NCBI GenBank assembly: GCA_002633005.1
Contig: NMRA01000246.1
Coordinates: forward strand, 85,873 to 149,872
Source: Phoronis australis
Taxonomy: Eukaryota; Phoronida; Phoronidae
DNA: 64,000 bases
Direction: 5' to 3'
In this document: piece after piece, positions 24,529-37,994 of the stretch
Layout: the number at the start of each line of letters is the position of its first letter
Numbering within the stretch: the stretch's first letter is position 1
Notes under the pieces: model-generated
What the model was told of the DNA's origin: nothing
What the model saw: only the letters and a program-made list of their open reading frames with translations
Databases searched by the model: none
Translations under genes and position numbers: made by a program

Positions 24529-27500
24529 CTGCTCAAGCTGATAGCTCACCTAAAGGGGTACTAGTCACTAGTTCATTCAGTTGTTCTCACTTTGACATTG
24601 GCTGTCAACTATCGCTCACTTGCAGTAGACAGCTTAGCTGGTTGCTCTCCCTCTGCATTGGCCCTTAAAACAAGTCACGCCACCCTGTCGTGAAGCTTTT
24701 GAAGCCTCCCAAGTATACAACCGTTTGCATTACAAGTATGGTGGATTTTTTGTCACACATCCTTGGTGGCATACCTGGCTGTTACTATAGTGTGGGATTA
24801 TGTCTGGGATGAGTTAGACCTCATGCTTGTCTTCCACATCCGAGGTTTATGCACTTTGCTGGTCAAAAACCAACATGTGGTGTCGTTACCCACACACCTT
24901 CACAGCAATATTATGTGGTGAATAGTAGAGTCTCATTTGTCCTCACACTGTTTTTGATGTTATAACTCTACCAGCGCTAACCTGTACACGAATAAGTAAA
25001 AGCTGTGATAAATAGAAAAATCAGGAACATTTATTTAGATTTTGTTTTCAGACAGATATGCTCTTCTGAGTAGTATGTTGTGCTATAGGTCTTGCAATGT
25101 TAACTAGCCTTGAGGTTTTCATCAGGAAATAAGTTTCTGAACACTGCTGCCACACAAATGTAGAAATTGTTTATTTGGACATATCGCATCACACGTGCGA
25201 CTCGAGAAATAACTGCGCTAGTTCGCAACAAAGCAGAGGCCAGGCGCAACAGAGCAAGTAGCTGAACAAATGTAGCCTCACCAATGATGTTATTTTTTAT
25301 AAAACTGGCAAGCCCAGAACAGTGCTTGGTAGCCAGTCTTCATAGTTGCACCAATCAAGGTGAATACATTTATCTGTGTTCCCCCCTACTGCTGCATAGG
25401 ATATGTGTATTGTAGAAAGTGACAATGAATCGTAACAAACAGATGGTCTATGTGTTTTTTATTTGAAAAAAGTGCTGGCATCTGCTGTTGAGTGTTTTTG
25501 AAATGCAAATAAGGCGTCATTGATGTTCTGTTTTGTGTGAGAGCACGTTTATTGTCAGGCTTTGTTTGATAAACCAGGACAAAGAAATTGAGAGAGTTTC
25601 TGGTGGCCTGCTCTTACCTTTGACTTGTCTTTCAGTTTTAAATTGTCTTAAAGATGTGTCATTGAAACTTGAGGATTTATTTTTCTGGAGGCCATTTTAA
25701 AAAGATCTGAATTTTAAATTATTTAAATAGATACGCATAGCACTTCTGTTCATTTACCAAACCAAGGTTTAGGCCATTGGTTATGTGTTGGTGGTGAAAC
25801 AAAATACATACAACCATTTCGTAAGTACTCCATTTTCTGAATATTCTAATTTTCAAATAGTAGTTTTAATTAAATTTTCCAGTTATTTTTAATGACTACT
25901 CGACATGGTACTGTCATTTGCTTTTCAATGTTGACCCATTTGTGAATCATAGTGTAAGCCAATCAATCGTTATATATCAGTTTTTACTGGCTTTGTGTTG
26001 CGTGCCTGTCGCTAACAACAAAGGCTGTGAGACCCATCTTATTTATTCTGTTGTTGTTGAAGCCAATGTCCCTGAAACTGCCACCTGGTGGGTCAACTGA
26101 GTACTACTATGTTAGGTGTTTACTCTGTAATTAAACACCTGTGACTGAATCCTTATAGCACAAAGGTATGTCAACACAGGCAGGTATGTTTAGTGGTAGT
26201 TGTGGCAGAGTGACAATGTTCATATATTATATACAAAATACCTCAACTAGGTAAGATAATGCTCCAGTTGAAGGTGGCTGGTTATGTATTTGGGGGTCTA
26301 TGGAACTGTGTCAAGTAGGTAAGTTTGGATGACAGTGTTATGATGCCCAACGCTTGAGAAGGGTTCTCCTTTTTAAGAAACCACTTTACGAAATGGTAGA
26401 ATTTTTGTTTATCAAAATGTCAAAGAAAAGAAAACTGAGGTTTTGTGTGGACATTTGTACACTCAATTTCCAGAGCCCAGCTGCCTTTGAGCAATTGCTT
26501 GTAAAATTTTGAACATTTGAAGCAATGGGGTATTAGTGTTTGAAGAAAAAGATAATGTTTCCGGATTCGATAACATGCACAGTGGAAATGATTGGTAAAG
26601 TGTGTGTGTGTGTATCTGTGGTAATGTGGTACAGCAGTGAGACAAGTACAGTTCAGTTGTCTTGTAACAAGGGTATTTTTAAGAAATATTGACAAATAGG
26701 ACTGTTGAGCTCCTACCTGTCTATCTCAGATTATTACCATTGCATTTCTATCATTGTTGGAGGAAGGTTTATTTATGAAGCTGATGTGGATGTTGTGAGT
26801 GTCAGTCATGTGAGACCTCCATATTGAGTATGCATATTGTAGAGGTGCTGGTGGTTACCGTAGTGATTATGTGTTTTGTGAGACAGAAAAAGAGGTGGGC
26901 TGAACCAGATTGGGTTAGGTTTCCTCTGGGTTCTCATCAGATGTCCCATAACCCTCATGCGAGTTTCTGCATATTCCCAAACGTGGTTTTTGGAATACTT
27001 TAACACAATTCTTTTGTGTTTTGGATCTTGAACACATTGTATGGTAAAATGTCACTAATTTAGGATACAATATGGCCAACAAGTGAGATTTCTTTCTTTT
27101 TTCATTTTTTCATAGATGACAAGCAACGCCAAATAATGCCAATATCATTTTGAAAACTCCACACCGTAGCTGCCTTTTGACAATTATTCTGTGAAACTGT
27201 GGCTATCCACAACAATGTTTAAACCTCTGGAAAAAGACCCAACTTGGAATTTAGTTTTTACGAAATTGATGAGATTTGTCTTGTAATAATATATTTGAAG
27301 TCTGGCATACTTGACAATTACAGTTTCTTTTTGACTTGTGAAATGAGAGCCTTTAAACAAGTTCTGGTTCATATGTTTTGCTGTCATGCAGTAACTTGCT
27401 AAACATGTTTCTCTCTAATTCCTTGTTGCAAAAACTCATGGTGGAACAGGTGTGGTAAAGTTGATAGCTTTACCAAATGTGGTCTGTTCTATTAGTGACA

Positions 27501-29032
27501 TTTTGGATTTGATGCCTTGGTGTTGCAGTGTTTTCACTATACTATCCCCAGGCCCTTTGTGTAGGTGGGCCTTATAACTGTTGTGACATGTTGATTTTAC
27601 AAGACAGATGAGGAAAACATCTGCACTGTGTTTGGGCCACCTGAAACCTAAGAGCTCACTGCAAGAGTCCCGAAGTCAAAATTAGGGATGTGAACAGACA
27701 AATTGTGAGGAATTGTGCTGCTTTCTCATTAATGAACGTCCTGTGTTTCGGAACTCCAATTCCATCTGTCCTCACCTTTCCCACTGACCACTTTCTGGTG
27801 GTGATATCTGAGTTACTGCTAGTTCTGAGGATTAAACGCCAGATGTCATTGCTGATTCACATTCTGAATTGAATGCAATTACTGCCTTTGGAATTAAATT
27901 AGTTGTGATTCCGTTTATCAGTCTTTTCCCCCAAACTGAAGGTTTTTTACTGTAGTAAAACTTGCAGTGGTCAGTTTATATTTTTGTAGTACTTAAAGAC
28001 GTGATTGACAGTCTGGAAAGTGGCTGCAACTGACAAGTCCCTTAGTGTCAATATGAAGTAACATCACCTACCAACCAGAGGGAGGAGTGTGATCACATGA
28101 TGTAAACACATGACTGGCAAAATTTTTCCTTAGACATATTTCTTGATAAGACAAATTTGAGCATACCTTAGATAAATTTCCAGGCAATAACAGATGTCAG
28201 TGGGCAATGTGCACAAAAGGCAGCACATATCCTGGTCATATAACTGGGGTAGTACAGTTCAATTCTTTTCCAAAATTGGCTAAACCAAAGAAATATTAGG
28301 AAAACTGTCTCCATTGGATTCGGTCATGTTGGAGACTTCACTACCATTTTTAAGCGCGAACATTGTCAATGGAAACTACCAGCTGTATGCTTGCGCAAAA
28401 GAAAGCAAGCTCTTTACTACAGATGTGATTTGTTTATAAATTCCCCTTAAAACATCTCCCAAGTTGTAGAGCCTGGGAAAATAGACTATACTTCTAGGGA
28501 GTTCTTCCTGTCAGGTGACCTTGCTGGTGACTGTATGGTAATTTCACCCCTCTCCGTTCCCACTAATCAGAACACCCAAACGTGGCCCAGAATTAGATGG
28601 CCATTTTGGATGCTTGATTTTCACCAACTGTTCGCTAATGTCCAATTCACAGTAAAAGCGTAAAACCAACCAATGAAAAGTTCTTTGATGTTAAAGGAAT
28701 ACTTTTTTATAGGAAGCAATTTTATTATGAATTAGTTTTCAAGTGTGCATTTAGCTTTTTTCACGAAAATCATATACTTTTGTCCGCGTTTTCCGCGTCT
28801 TTTGCCTTGTAACTAAACAAGTCCTTACTCTTTGGCTCTGAAATACATCTTTACTCAAAAAGGCTTTAACGCAAATATAAAAGTTCAACAGAGTTGACTT
28901 AAGATTCGCTGGCTAGTCGTCATCCGGCTATCTGTCCTTGAATTCGCAATGATGACTCTGAGCAAAAATTGCCAAAATCGTCCCGCAATTTGCTTAGACA
29001 CACTTGATTACTTTGAGCCATTGTCTTTATTT

Positions 29033-29482
29033 GTCTAAAGTGGTATTCACACCAGAGACAGCTGTCATGGAGCAACTACCAGGGAACAGATGATCAGGAG
29101 CAAGTATGTGTGTAAACACGACTGACAGGGAGCAAGTTGACAATGATGCGGCCATTTTTGGCTCCCATTTTGACACCGGTGTGAGAGGCAAAGCGAGTTG
29201 CACTCGATCAGTTGCTCCAGTGTCAACTACATGTCTAAATACAACTGGGGCAGGACGGAAAGGGATCATCTTTCAATGTGCTTTCCTAATAGGATATATA
29301 CGAGCGATCCATCGGCATTCCACATGATTTGGACATTCGCTATTGTTTTTGCGAGCATACTTAGACAGTGTTCGTGTAAGTGCTGATCCAGTTTGCGATC
29401 TAATGTGGTGTTAATGCTACTTAAGTGGAGCAAGTTGCACAGTGACAACTCCCACCGTTCCTGGTGTACAAACAGTTTAAGG
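29033..29482. mobile_element. MITE-like element related to 1168-1601
   Basis: The left end tctaaagtggtattcacacc and the right end (ggtgtacaaacagtttaagg, reading ccttaaactgtttgtacacc on the other strand) are imperfect inverted repeats. The interior carries several ggagcaa-ctt words in both orientations, as does the element at 1168-1601. Size is about 450 bp and no transposase ORF is visible. It is probably a diverged copy of the same non-autonomous family. Confidence 0.45.
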
Positions 29483-30528
29483 CTGCATCACACAATGTGA
29501 TCCAGTGACCAGAATGATAGACAATTTAGGAACTGATCTATTATAGCCAGACGTTAATTATCTAATTGCCTGCATCAACTTCACTGTTTTTTGTTTGCTT
29601 GTCAATGTCAGTGCTGCTTCAAATCACGTGCTTGGCTTTTTATGGTCAGTTGCACCTTAAAATTCATCACATTTTTGTATCTAGTTGTAATGAGTATTCA
29701 CCATGGTGATTTGAAGTGTCAATCAAATCCTCATTGAAAACTAAAATTAGACCTTTTCTAAGCTAACATCCATTGCGATGTGTTTCTAAGGTTGTGATTC
29801 AGGCAACTGTGGCCAAAGTGTACGTTACTTTGGTGCAAACAGGATTTTCTTCACCTATGGTCAACTAACTAATATGCTAGGTTTTGTGGAAGGGAAACAA
29901 GTGTGTTATGTTACTATTTTGGATACACCTGCAGCCATTCAATGTTCAAGTTCACTGAAAACAAGCGAAATTCCTTTATGTTTTGTTACACGAAACTAAT
30001 AAAAAAGTCGTTTTTCAGTAATCAAGTTAACTGCCGTAGTATCATTTGTGATTTACTTCAAAGACGAGGTCCAATATTTTTATTGTTACCTGATTATTAG
30101 TAGTAACTGTTTTCAGACTTCAGTGTTACGTTTTTGCCCCGTTTTTCCCTTGTATCAATGGAAGGGGCTGTGGCTGCGGGGTATTTGGCTGTGTACAATT
30201 TGCTTGTTGTCATAGAAACATTGCTAGCAGATTTTGTAGCACATTTTTGGTTAATTGGTTGTAAAAAGCCGTTCCATGACCAGTGCTGCAGAGTTGACAC
30301 GTTACTGCAGTTTAGTTGACCGAGGACTGATTTTAAATAATCCCAAGTCAACTAAGAGAGTTGGAGTTACTGTTCCAAGGCAAGACTGGGGTTGTGATGA
30401 GTATGTTGAGCTAATCTAACCCTTTTAGGTAGAAAATATGGGAAGTTTTGATTGTTTTGCAAAGTTTCGGCAATTTTTGTTCAAAACTAGTCTTCATTTT
30501 ACAGCTTTTTGTAATGACATCGCCGGCG

Positions 30529-30830
30529 AGAGAATTGATTCTCTGATGTCAGTTGGACTGCGGATTTGAATCGGGAACCTTCGCATTTGCAGCCAAATGC
30601 TGTGCTAAATATAAATAGCACTTGATAAATGATGGAGTAGTTTAAGTCTATTTAAGTGGTGAAGTCACTGGTCTTGATATCAGCAAATAACTGGTAGACA
30701 TTGGTGGACGATTTGTAATAAATCGCAATAGCACAACTGATTTTGCTATTTTACAGTTCAGGTCAAAGCTAACAGCTTCCTATCCCACAATAATCACAAA
30801 ATGCACTTTTGGTTGTAAAAAATAATAATG
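30529..30830 (-). repeat. SINE-like repeat, copy 2
   Basis: On the minus strand, 30563-30610 reads as a tRNA-like segment: an A-box-like tagcacagcatttgg, a stem-loop gcatttg-gctg-caaatgc, then gattcaaatcc as a B-box. The + strand body at 30664-30830 matches the bodies at 9118 and 34891 (for example cgatttgtaataaa and ttttggttgtaaaa). The tRNA-like part is degenerate and embedded in a repeat, so I do not call a functional tRNA. Confidence 0.5.
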
Positions 30831-33817
30831 TCCTTATACATGATTAACATTTGACCAAGAACTCTTTAGTGTAACGAGAAGACAGGTGAATGTTGTGCTT
30901 GAACACATCTCAAATTCAGTTGGCCTGAGAGGGCTTTGGCACGGGTCATTAAGACGTCTCACACTGCTACAGCTACAATTCCTCAATTTCTGTGACTGCA
31001 AGGAATTTGTGAAAAGCACTGCGCCGTAATATCCCATTGTTTTACATTGTCCATTCACGTCACATGTGAATTTGATGTGGCACTGAATCTTTGTGCCTAC
31101 TAAAACTGTCATGTAGCGCAGAAGCTACATATTTCAACTAGTGGTTGTTGCAGAAATACAAGAGAATTTTTTCAAAATCTGTTACACTGATGGTGTTGAT
31201 GTTGCATGCAAAGAACATGTTGGAGCGATACACGCTCGGTTAAATCATTACCATGAACCCCAGGAGGCTATGTTCACAAGTGAAAATAAGCTTTAATGTC
31301 AGTTGAAACGAAATTACCCTACCTCTCTCAGTATACCAGAGTTTTAGCATTTCACTATTTTACAAGAAAATTTTGTGGTTTGTGGTTCTAAGAGCTGTGG
31401 TTTCTGCTACCAACAGTTTTGTAAGGATTCAAGGTATTTCAGTGCTGGTTTCTGATTTCATGGGTACAGCATAAATATTCAATTTAATGATTGTCATGGT
31501 TTTTATTCGTATGTTTATGATATGGTCTTGTAATTCATCTGGTCATACAGCTTTCTACCAACCACAGGTTTTCATCTTGTTGACAAATTGTCTTATGGAA
31601 TGGTTGGGTTTCTTCTTAAGAACTAGAAGCAAAAGGATTGGGAATGCTTATGCCAGATATGGTAATCATGTCAACATTTTTTCTTATTGTACTAATTGAT
31701 GCTTGATTGTAAGTTTTGCTGATTCAGTTTGCACAGAAATGTGGCTTGTTAATCAGTGCTCCCTGCGTGAAACATCTGTTAAATTCTGACAGGCCCATAG
31801 TAAACCTTGCAATCTTTTCACGTCAAATCAGTCATGGATTAAATTCTTCACCTGGGTGTAACCCAACTTGGTAACTTCAACCAGTTTCAGGTGAGATGTC
31901 AACTTTGAAGGGATCAGGTGTCTGGCATTTTGCACGCATTACTTGAATAAAAGTTTGTCTATGAACTGCCTTCTGACTTTGTAATAAAGGTTTTTATCAA
32001 TTCAGAAGAGCTCAGGTATTTGTCCAAAGTTTGTTGGACAGGTATTTTATGATTGGCTCACCTGTTGTAGTTTTCTCATCAGCTGTTAATAACTCATTAT
32101 TTGTCTGGTGGTTAGCTTGTTGATCTTTTGTGACATGAGGTGAGGTCGGGTCAAAGGACGTTTTAGAATAATTATGATAGATTTGTCTTTTGTCATATTA
32201 ATGCCAAGGGTTTGGACTCTGTGCCCAGAATAAATTGTTAGCCACAACATCTCAATGAACTTAAAAGTTCTTAGATCCTGTGTGCGAATACTAGATTAGT
32301 CAACATGATATTGTTCATCTACGGTAGATTTGTAAGATTTAGTCACATGGTTGGAGTATGCCTCATTTAAGTGTTGAACTTTTCTTTTTGGAAACTGCAG
32401 GAATGCCTGTTTATATTTCCTCATTTGTGACCTTTTGTGGTGACAGGTCATGTGATGTCAACCATGGTGGTCATTTGATTGATGTGTCAATGAACCATGC
32501 AGTTGACAGTGGAGACACCTGGTTGTGGAACTTATGGGATAACTTTTGGAGACCTGTTAGATGATTTATTTGTGTTTTAGTTAAAATCCAAGTTTCTGTG
32601 GCAAAATTTTGTAATAAATTGTTGTAAGTTTTATTTTGTGGTTATTGGCAATGCAGCATGTAACCCCCTTTTAGTCAGTTTATTAATGTGTATAAATTGA
32701 TTCAAACCACTTTGTGGCATATTTTCTGATGTCTGTGTGAGAAGATAAAATATTATGGGAACTGACTGGCTAACATTTATGATTCATACTCCGCATTGAC
32801 ATTATTGTGGCTGTCTATATTAGTATACCCAACATAAGGAATGTCCCTTGGAAATGATCTGTTATATGAATGTGATGTGATGGTCAGTTTGTCAGGACAT
32901 GAAGTCAGCTATGAAGACCAGAGCAGGGAAATTCCTATGAACCATGTCAAGTATTAGCAAACCAAAATTGGCTAGGGCTGGTGACATTACATACATAAAG
33001 ACGACCACAACTGACCGTCTTTTCCCTGTTTTTATGGTTTGAAAAATAATAGTTTTATGATGGTCTAAAGTTACACCCGCTCAATTAACTGTCACAGTCA
33101 TAAACCTAAGGAAGTATTCAGGATGTGTGGACAAGATATCAAATAAATTAGAATTAGTTTTTTATTGTAACCACAAATTGTAGTGTAAGTTATATGTAGC
33201 GTATGCTTTCTGACTATTTTATGTTTTAAAGTGTATTGATGTCTACTGGGATCTCCCTTTGTCACCAGATTTTTTGTCCCAATTTGCTTACGAACTTTCA
33301 CCTAGGGTTGGAGGAATTGAGGTCATAATTTATCCAGGACTGTTTTATTGTTTTCTTACTGTAAAACAGAGTCATCATTGTTTTACAATGTAGTGTTAAT
33401 GTTATGGTATACATCAACTGCAGACAGCACTGGGCATTGGTTGAGTTTGGTCAGAAGTGCCCTTTAGAATTTAGTTATGTATCAGTTTTTCATTGCTATC
33501 TAAAAGGAAATGTCAACTTGTCCTGTGTGTTAAAAAGCAGTCAAGGTCATATTACTACAGTTTGGTTGTTTTTCAAGTATTAATGCAATATTCTCATGTA
33601 ATTCTTCTTTAATCAGATTGCGCGATATGGAAAACTGCAAAAGTCGTTGTTTTAATCTGAGCAGTGGTTTTTTTATCAAAAACTGACAAGCCAAGTGTTT
33701 GCCATTTTTCATCAGCAACTATATAGTAAACATGTCATATACTTGAACTCATGCTGTGTGTAAGTTATTTCAATTCCAATGAAGTAAGGTTAATCATTCC
33801 ATTGGGTTTTTTTGCAG

Positions 33818-33926
33818 TGCGGAATCGATGTTAATCTGTCCAACTCTTATGACCAGACAGCACTGGACATAGTGAATAAGTTCACCACGTCAAGAGCTGC
33901 CAAAGAACTCAAGAAACTCCTTAAAG
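33818..33926 (+). CDS. CASKIN: Caskin exon F: end of ankyrin repeat 6 and capping helix
   Basis: The exon encodes [20 protein letters not shown] and [16 protein letters not shown]. Vertebrate Caskin has NTYNQTALDIV.QFTTS.AS.EIKQLL at this position, a partial seventh repeat that caps the ankyrin stack. Phase 0 in, phase 1 out. The acceptor is ttttttgcag and the donor gtaagc. The exon is isolated between two introns of over 11 kb, so only its conservation makes it findable. Confidence 0.94.
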
Positions 33927-34890
33927 GTAAGCCTCTCTACTTGATACCTGTGGTGACACCTATTGTTGCATATCTAGTGGCGTTTTGAGAATTGTTCTCG
34001 AGGGGATGGAGGGAAATCTGGCATCTATGGTGAAACTTTTTTACATGTTGATATTGTGTTGGATATTAACATTGAGAAACCGGCAAAATAAGTTGAAAAT
34101 AGCGATTTGAAAAAGTGATAAATGATTATAGTCAGTCATTCAGCCTCTTATCCTGCCACTGTTGCGGACTCTGTGCACAAACCATGATTAACAATACTAT
34201 AGTTTCACAATTGGCCACACTGTCACTATTAATTAGCAGCGCCTAGTGTGATAGGTGCGTTTTCCTTCCTTCAACTTCATCGTCTGCTCACTAACCAGAA
34301 GGTGAAATGGGCGCTGGAAGATAGTGACGCCTTCTCTGCGAATGTTGTCGGAAAATATCCGAGTTGTGACTCTGTTTTCTGTGCTCTATGCCATTACTAA
34401 GTCGGAAAAAACGTCTTTGTAAAGCAAATTCTCTACAAGTATGTTTTTAATGTTTATGAGTTTTTGTACTATTCTGAAATATTTTGTGCATTAATAAAAG
34501 AAGTGTGTCATTCCTTGCATACTGTAGTCTCCGGGTGGGCTGTCTTTCTCTTGCACTTGAATCTGGTCTTGTGCAGTTTAAATACTCTTACCTTAATGTG
34601 AAACAGTCCTAGAATGGTTAGAATGGTATATGTTGGTAGATCATATTATTGTTGCTTGTAATCAAAGATTGGCGCCCACTGTAATTATTAGCAAATGTTT
34701 TATAGCTTTATTGTTGTCATCCTAGATGGCTTTTTGGTATTGAGGTCCTTTTACTATGTTTCACTTAGACAGTTAGATACATGTGTTCACCATTCTATGA
34801 TTCCAAGCTAGTCTTGTTGTTGTTTCAAAAGGACAAGACAGTATTAGTGAGAGGACTGAGTTTCTGGTATCTTCCTCAGCACAAAATGAA

Positions 34891-35070
34891 ATCACCGGCC
34901 TTGATTTCAGTAAATGTTTGACAGATAACGCTGAGAAATGGCGATTTGTAATAAAATCACAAATACACTATGGATTTTGTTGTCTTACGAGTATGGCCAA
35001 AGCTCATAACTTTAAGTTTTGTATACCATCCAAAACTAATCCCAGAAATGTTTTTGGTTGTAAAACCAAT
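34891..35070. repeat. SINE-like repeat body, copy 3
   Basis: The body matches copies 1 and 2, with ccttgatttcag, gacagataac, cgatttgtaataaaatcac and tttttggttgtaaaac. No tRNA-like segment is visible beside this copy, so it is either truncated or shows that the body is an independent repeat. The ORF 34918-35178 runs over it and is not a gene. Confidence 0.5.
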
Positions 35071-37994
35071 AGTTTCCAAGTCTCAAAGGATGGTTGGTAT
35101 AGTTTCCTCGGGCAGAGGCTAAGCTATAAGAAGATGGGGGAAGACTCTGGTAATTTTAGCCGACGCCCAAGGTTATAAGGATGGTCCCACATGCCTGGTA
35201 ATCAGACACTGTTTTGTACTTATCCTTAAGCAATCAAAGTTTAGCTTAATGGATAACCTGGCACCTGAAAAATATATGCACTGTGATGTGATGTTTTTAG
35301 GATCATTCTATACCCTTTCCATTTGTGTGTGATTTCAATTGTAGTTGTTCAATAGTGGTTCACGATATATCACATTATGTGCCATGCTCTCTGTTAAAAC
35401 CATTGATCTGTTTTTGATCTTCCTTTAACCTTCTTGTCTGCAGTGAGCCTTATTTTTTTCTAAGCTGGTGGTCAATGCATTGAAGACTCTCGCCACTAAG
35501 AACCTGTTGGTCTTGGTATGCACATCAAGTACCAGCATATACCCAGCTGTCTTCTTATCTGCAATCACGCGTGAAACCCACCCGGAATTTCGCCTTTTTG
35601 TCTAATAGGAGAATTTTTGGAAACTTTCCTCACTGGTTTCACGTCATATCTGTTGAATACACCTGATTGCCATTGTGAATCTGTTTTTCTGCACCACTTT
35701 AAATTCTTGCACGCCCCTGGCATATGTTTTTAGCTCCTCATTGGTGATTGAGACATAGGCTGGTAGTTTGACCATGTGTTAATAAGGGCGTGGTCTTCCT
35801 TGATGGATCAGGTAAAACAAGTGACCTAGGCAAATTGCTGATCATCGTCTACCTCCAGCTCCACATTAGGTGTTAGCCACCAGCCATCTTGTTGTTTTAG
35901 ACCCCTTGTTGTTATTGTGTTGCTGTAGTATTTTCAGTATTTGCTTAGGAAGCCAAGAGAGCTGATAAATGCAGGGTACTCCACATGTTGTGTACTGACA
36001 TTGACCTGTATGCCATCCTGCCATTGGTCAAACCATGTGGTCAAGGGGAAGTCCACTGGTATTTCCAGTGGCCTGAGACCAGGTGGTAGCCATTCTGGTT
36101 TACCTGCTGCTACTGGTTAGCATTAGATGAGCACAACTAGTGATGTGTTGACTTACAGCTCAAGAAAATGACTGTCATATGTTGAACAAGTTTCTGGGAG
36201 CTGTCAGTTAAACAAGACTACCCTGTTTCTGCTAGTGCCTTTGGATCCTGGACATTTTTGCCATGATAAAATTAGCCTTTTGGTTGACCTGATTTGTTTG
36301 GATGTTCTGGTGGCTTGTCGTCAGAACAAATTTGATCGATCACAAGAACTTTCAACGATATGAACTGCATTATGGCAAGATTGTGCCCTAGTTGGACGAA
36401 GTAACTTTTGAATGAACTTGTTTCTTACGTCTGTTCTTCGCTAAAGTTTATACCATGGCCATGTATTCGTATAACCGTGGACGAGAGTATGATCATCGCA
36501 ACAAACTGCGCATCTTGTGGGAAATCGGAAAACAAAACTGCAAGAATATTCGCCAGCAGTGGACCAATCGCTTTCGAGGATCCGGTAAGGCATCGTGTTT
36601 TTAAGTGGCTGTGCTGAATGGAGCCAAGTACACCAGGAGTGCCTAATCTTAGTGTTTGGAGGTAGTGGAGCCCTCTTATTTTGATTGGAAAACTTTTTTT
36701 GTCATTTAGTGGATTTTATGTGTAGTGTTGTTAGTTGTTATCTGATAAATTGAGAATTAGTAGTTATAAGCATCAGTTTTGTAGGTCATGAATGTTAAAG
36801 TTTAGCAGGTTTTAAAAAAAAATCGAAGTAGGTGTTTCGCTCTCATAAAATCGGTCTCACTCGTGATTCTTTTCCTTGTTAACAAGAACGTTCAAACCAT
36901 CAGCCACTCAAGAAAACACTTAAGAGTTTATTGTGGTTGGATAACTCGACAATTGCAGAATTGAAAATGGCGCGTGTTCTTATTGCCTATGACTTGAGTT
37001 GCCGGCTCATCCACGAATAATTCTCAATCGGATGAGCGTTGTTATGTGTTAAACCCCCAAAGCGCTTCTGTAAAAAAATCAATCTTGACAGCTAAATAGT
37101 GACGAAAGGCAGCTTGGTGTTAAAAGTTTTGTTTGCTTCAGATGTGCAGTGTTTTGATTACACTTGTTTCGGAAATGCATTTGAAATGTCTGCTTATTTA
37201 CTGTAGAAAACTGAATATCAAACTGTGGAACCTGTGTACTTGTGACTATTACTGAAACTTCATATTCAAGTGATTCTGTAACATGCATAGGACATTGACT
37301 TACTATTTATGGCCACTTCTCAGCTATGAATTAACATTACATGTTCAAAATAAATAGGGACCATGGAGTACATAAATCCTGCAGGCCTCATTAGCACTAG
37401 TAGTAAAGTGTAGTGATTCTGTTGGTCTATTTTAAGCTGCTTTCACGTTTGAGTTGGGACTAATCTCCTGTTAGAACATATTTTCGATTAGCAAGATCAC
37501 CTATCACGATTGTAAACTACTGTCTGTCCTACTAAACTCTGCTAAAAATTTGTTTTCATAATTGTGAAACCCGTAAGCTCTGTAATCAGTAAAAATGTTT
37601 TCTTGTGCAACCCTCTCAATAGTCAGGACTCTTTTCCGACTTATTTTTTGGAATGATTTTATTGGAGCAGCCCTACCCGACATTTATGCTTGGCTCGGGG
37701 AGGACAATCCACGGTAGTCTAAACCTTTTACACTTCGCTAATGTAATTGGAATAACTGAAGTACTCTCCCTAATCTGGTCTTTTTGAACAGGTTATTCTT
37801 AGTACTATGCTAAATTTAAGCTTACATAAATCACCTTTTGCATTGGGCGTCCAATTTTGTAATCATGAAAACATGATAGTCCACCTTTCGAACTCCGTAA
37901 TGGAAAATGCCTTCAAGTCTAGATTGCTCCGTTATTTAGTTATCTGATTGTTGAGTGCTTGGAATGACAACTATTCCTTCACTTTTGCCATGTT

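Larger units (their letters stand above)
22505..33817 (+). other. Intron E-F (11.3 kb)
   Basis: One of the two largest introns; it splits ankyrin repeat 6. Contents: a coding-looking but unassigned ORF (24298-24528), a MITE-like element (29033-29482), SINE-like copy 2 (30529-30830) and a short TG microsatellite near 26601. I see no other gene on either strand. Confidence 0.75.

Noticed and set aside
30563-30612. Functional tRNA gene on the minus strand
   Set aside because: A B-box-like and one stem-loop segment are present but the cloverleaf is incomplete, and it sits in a dispersed repeat.
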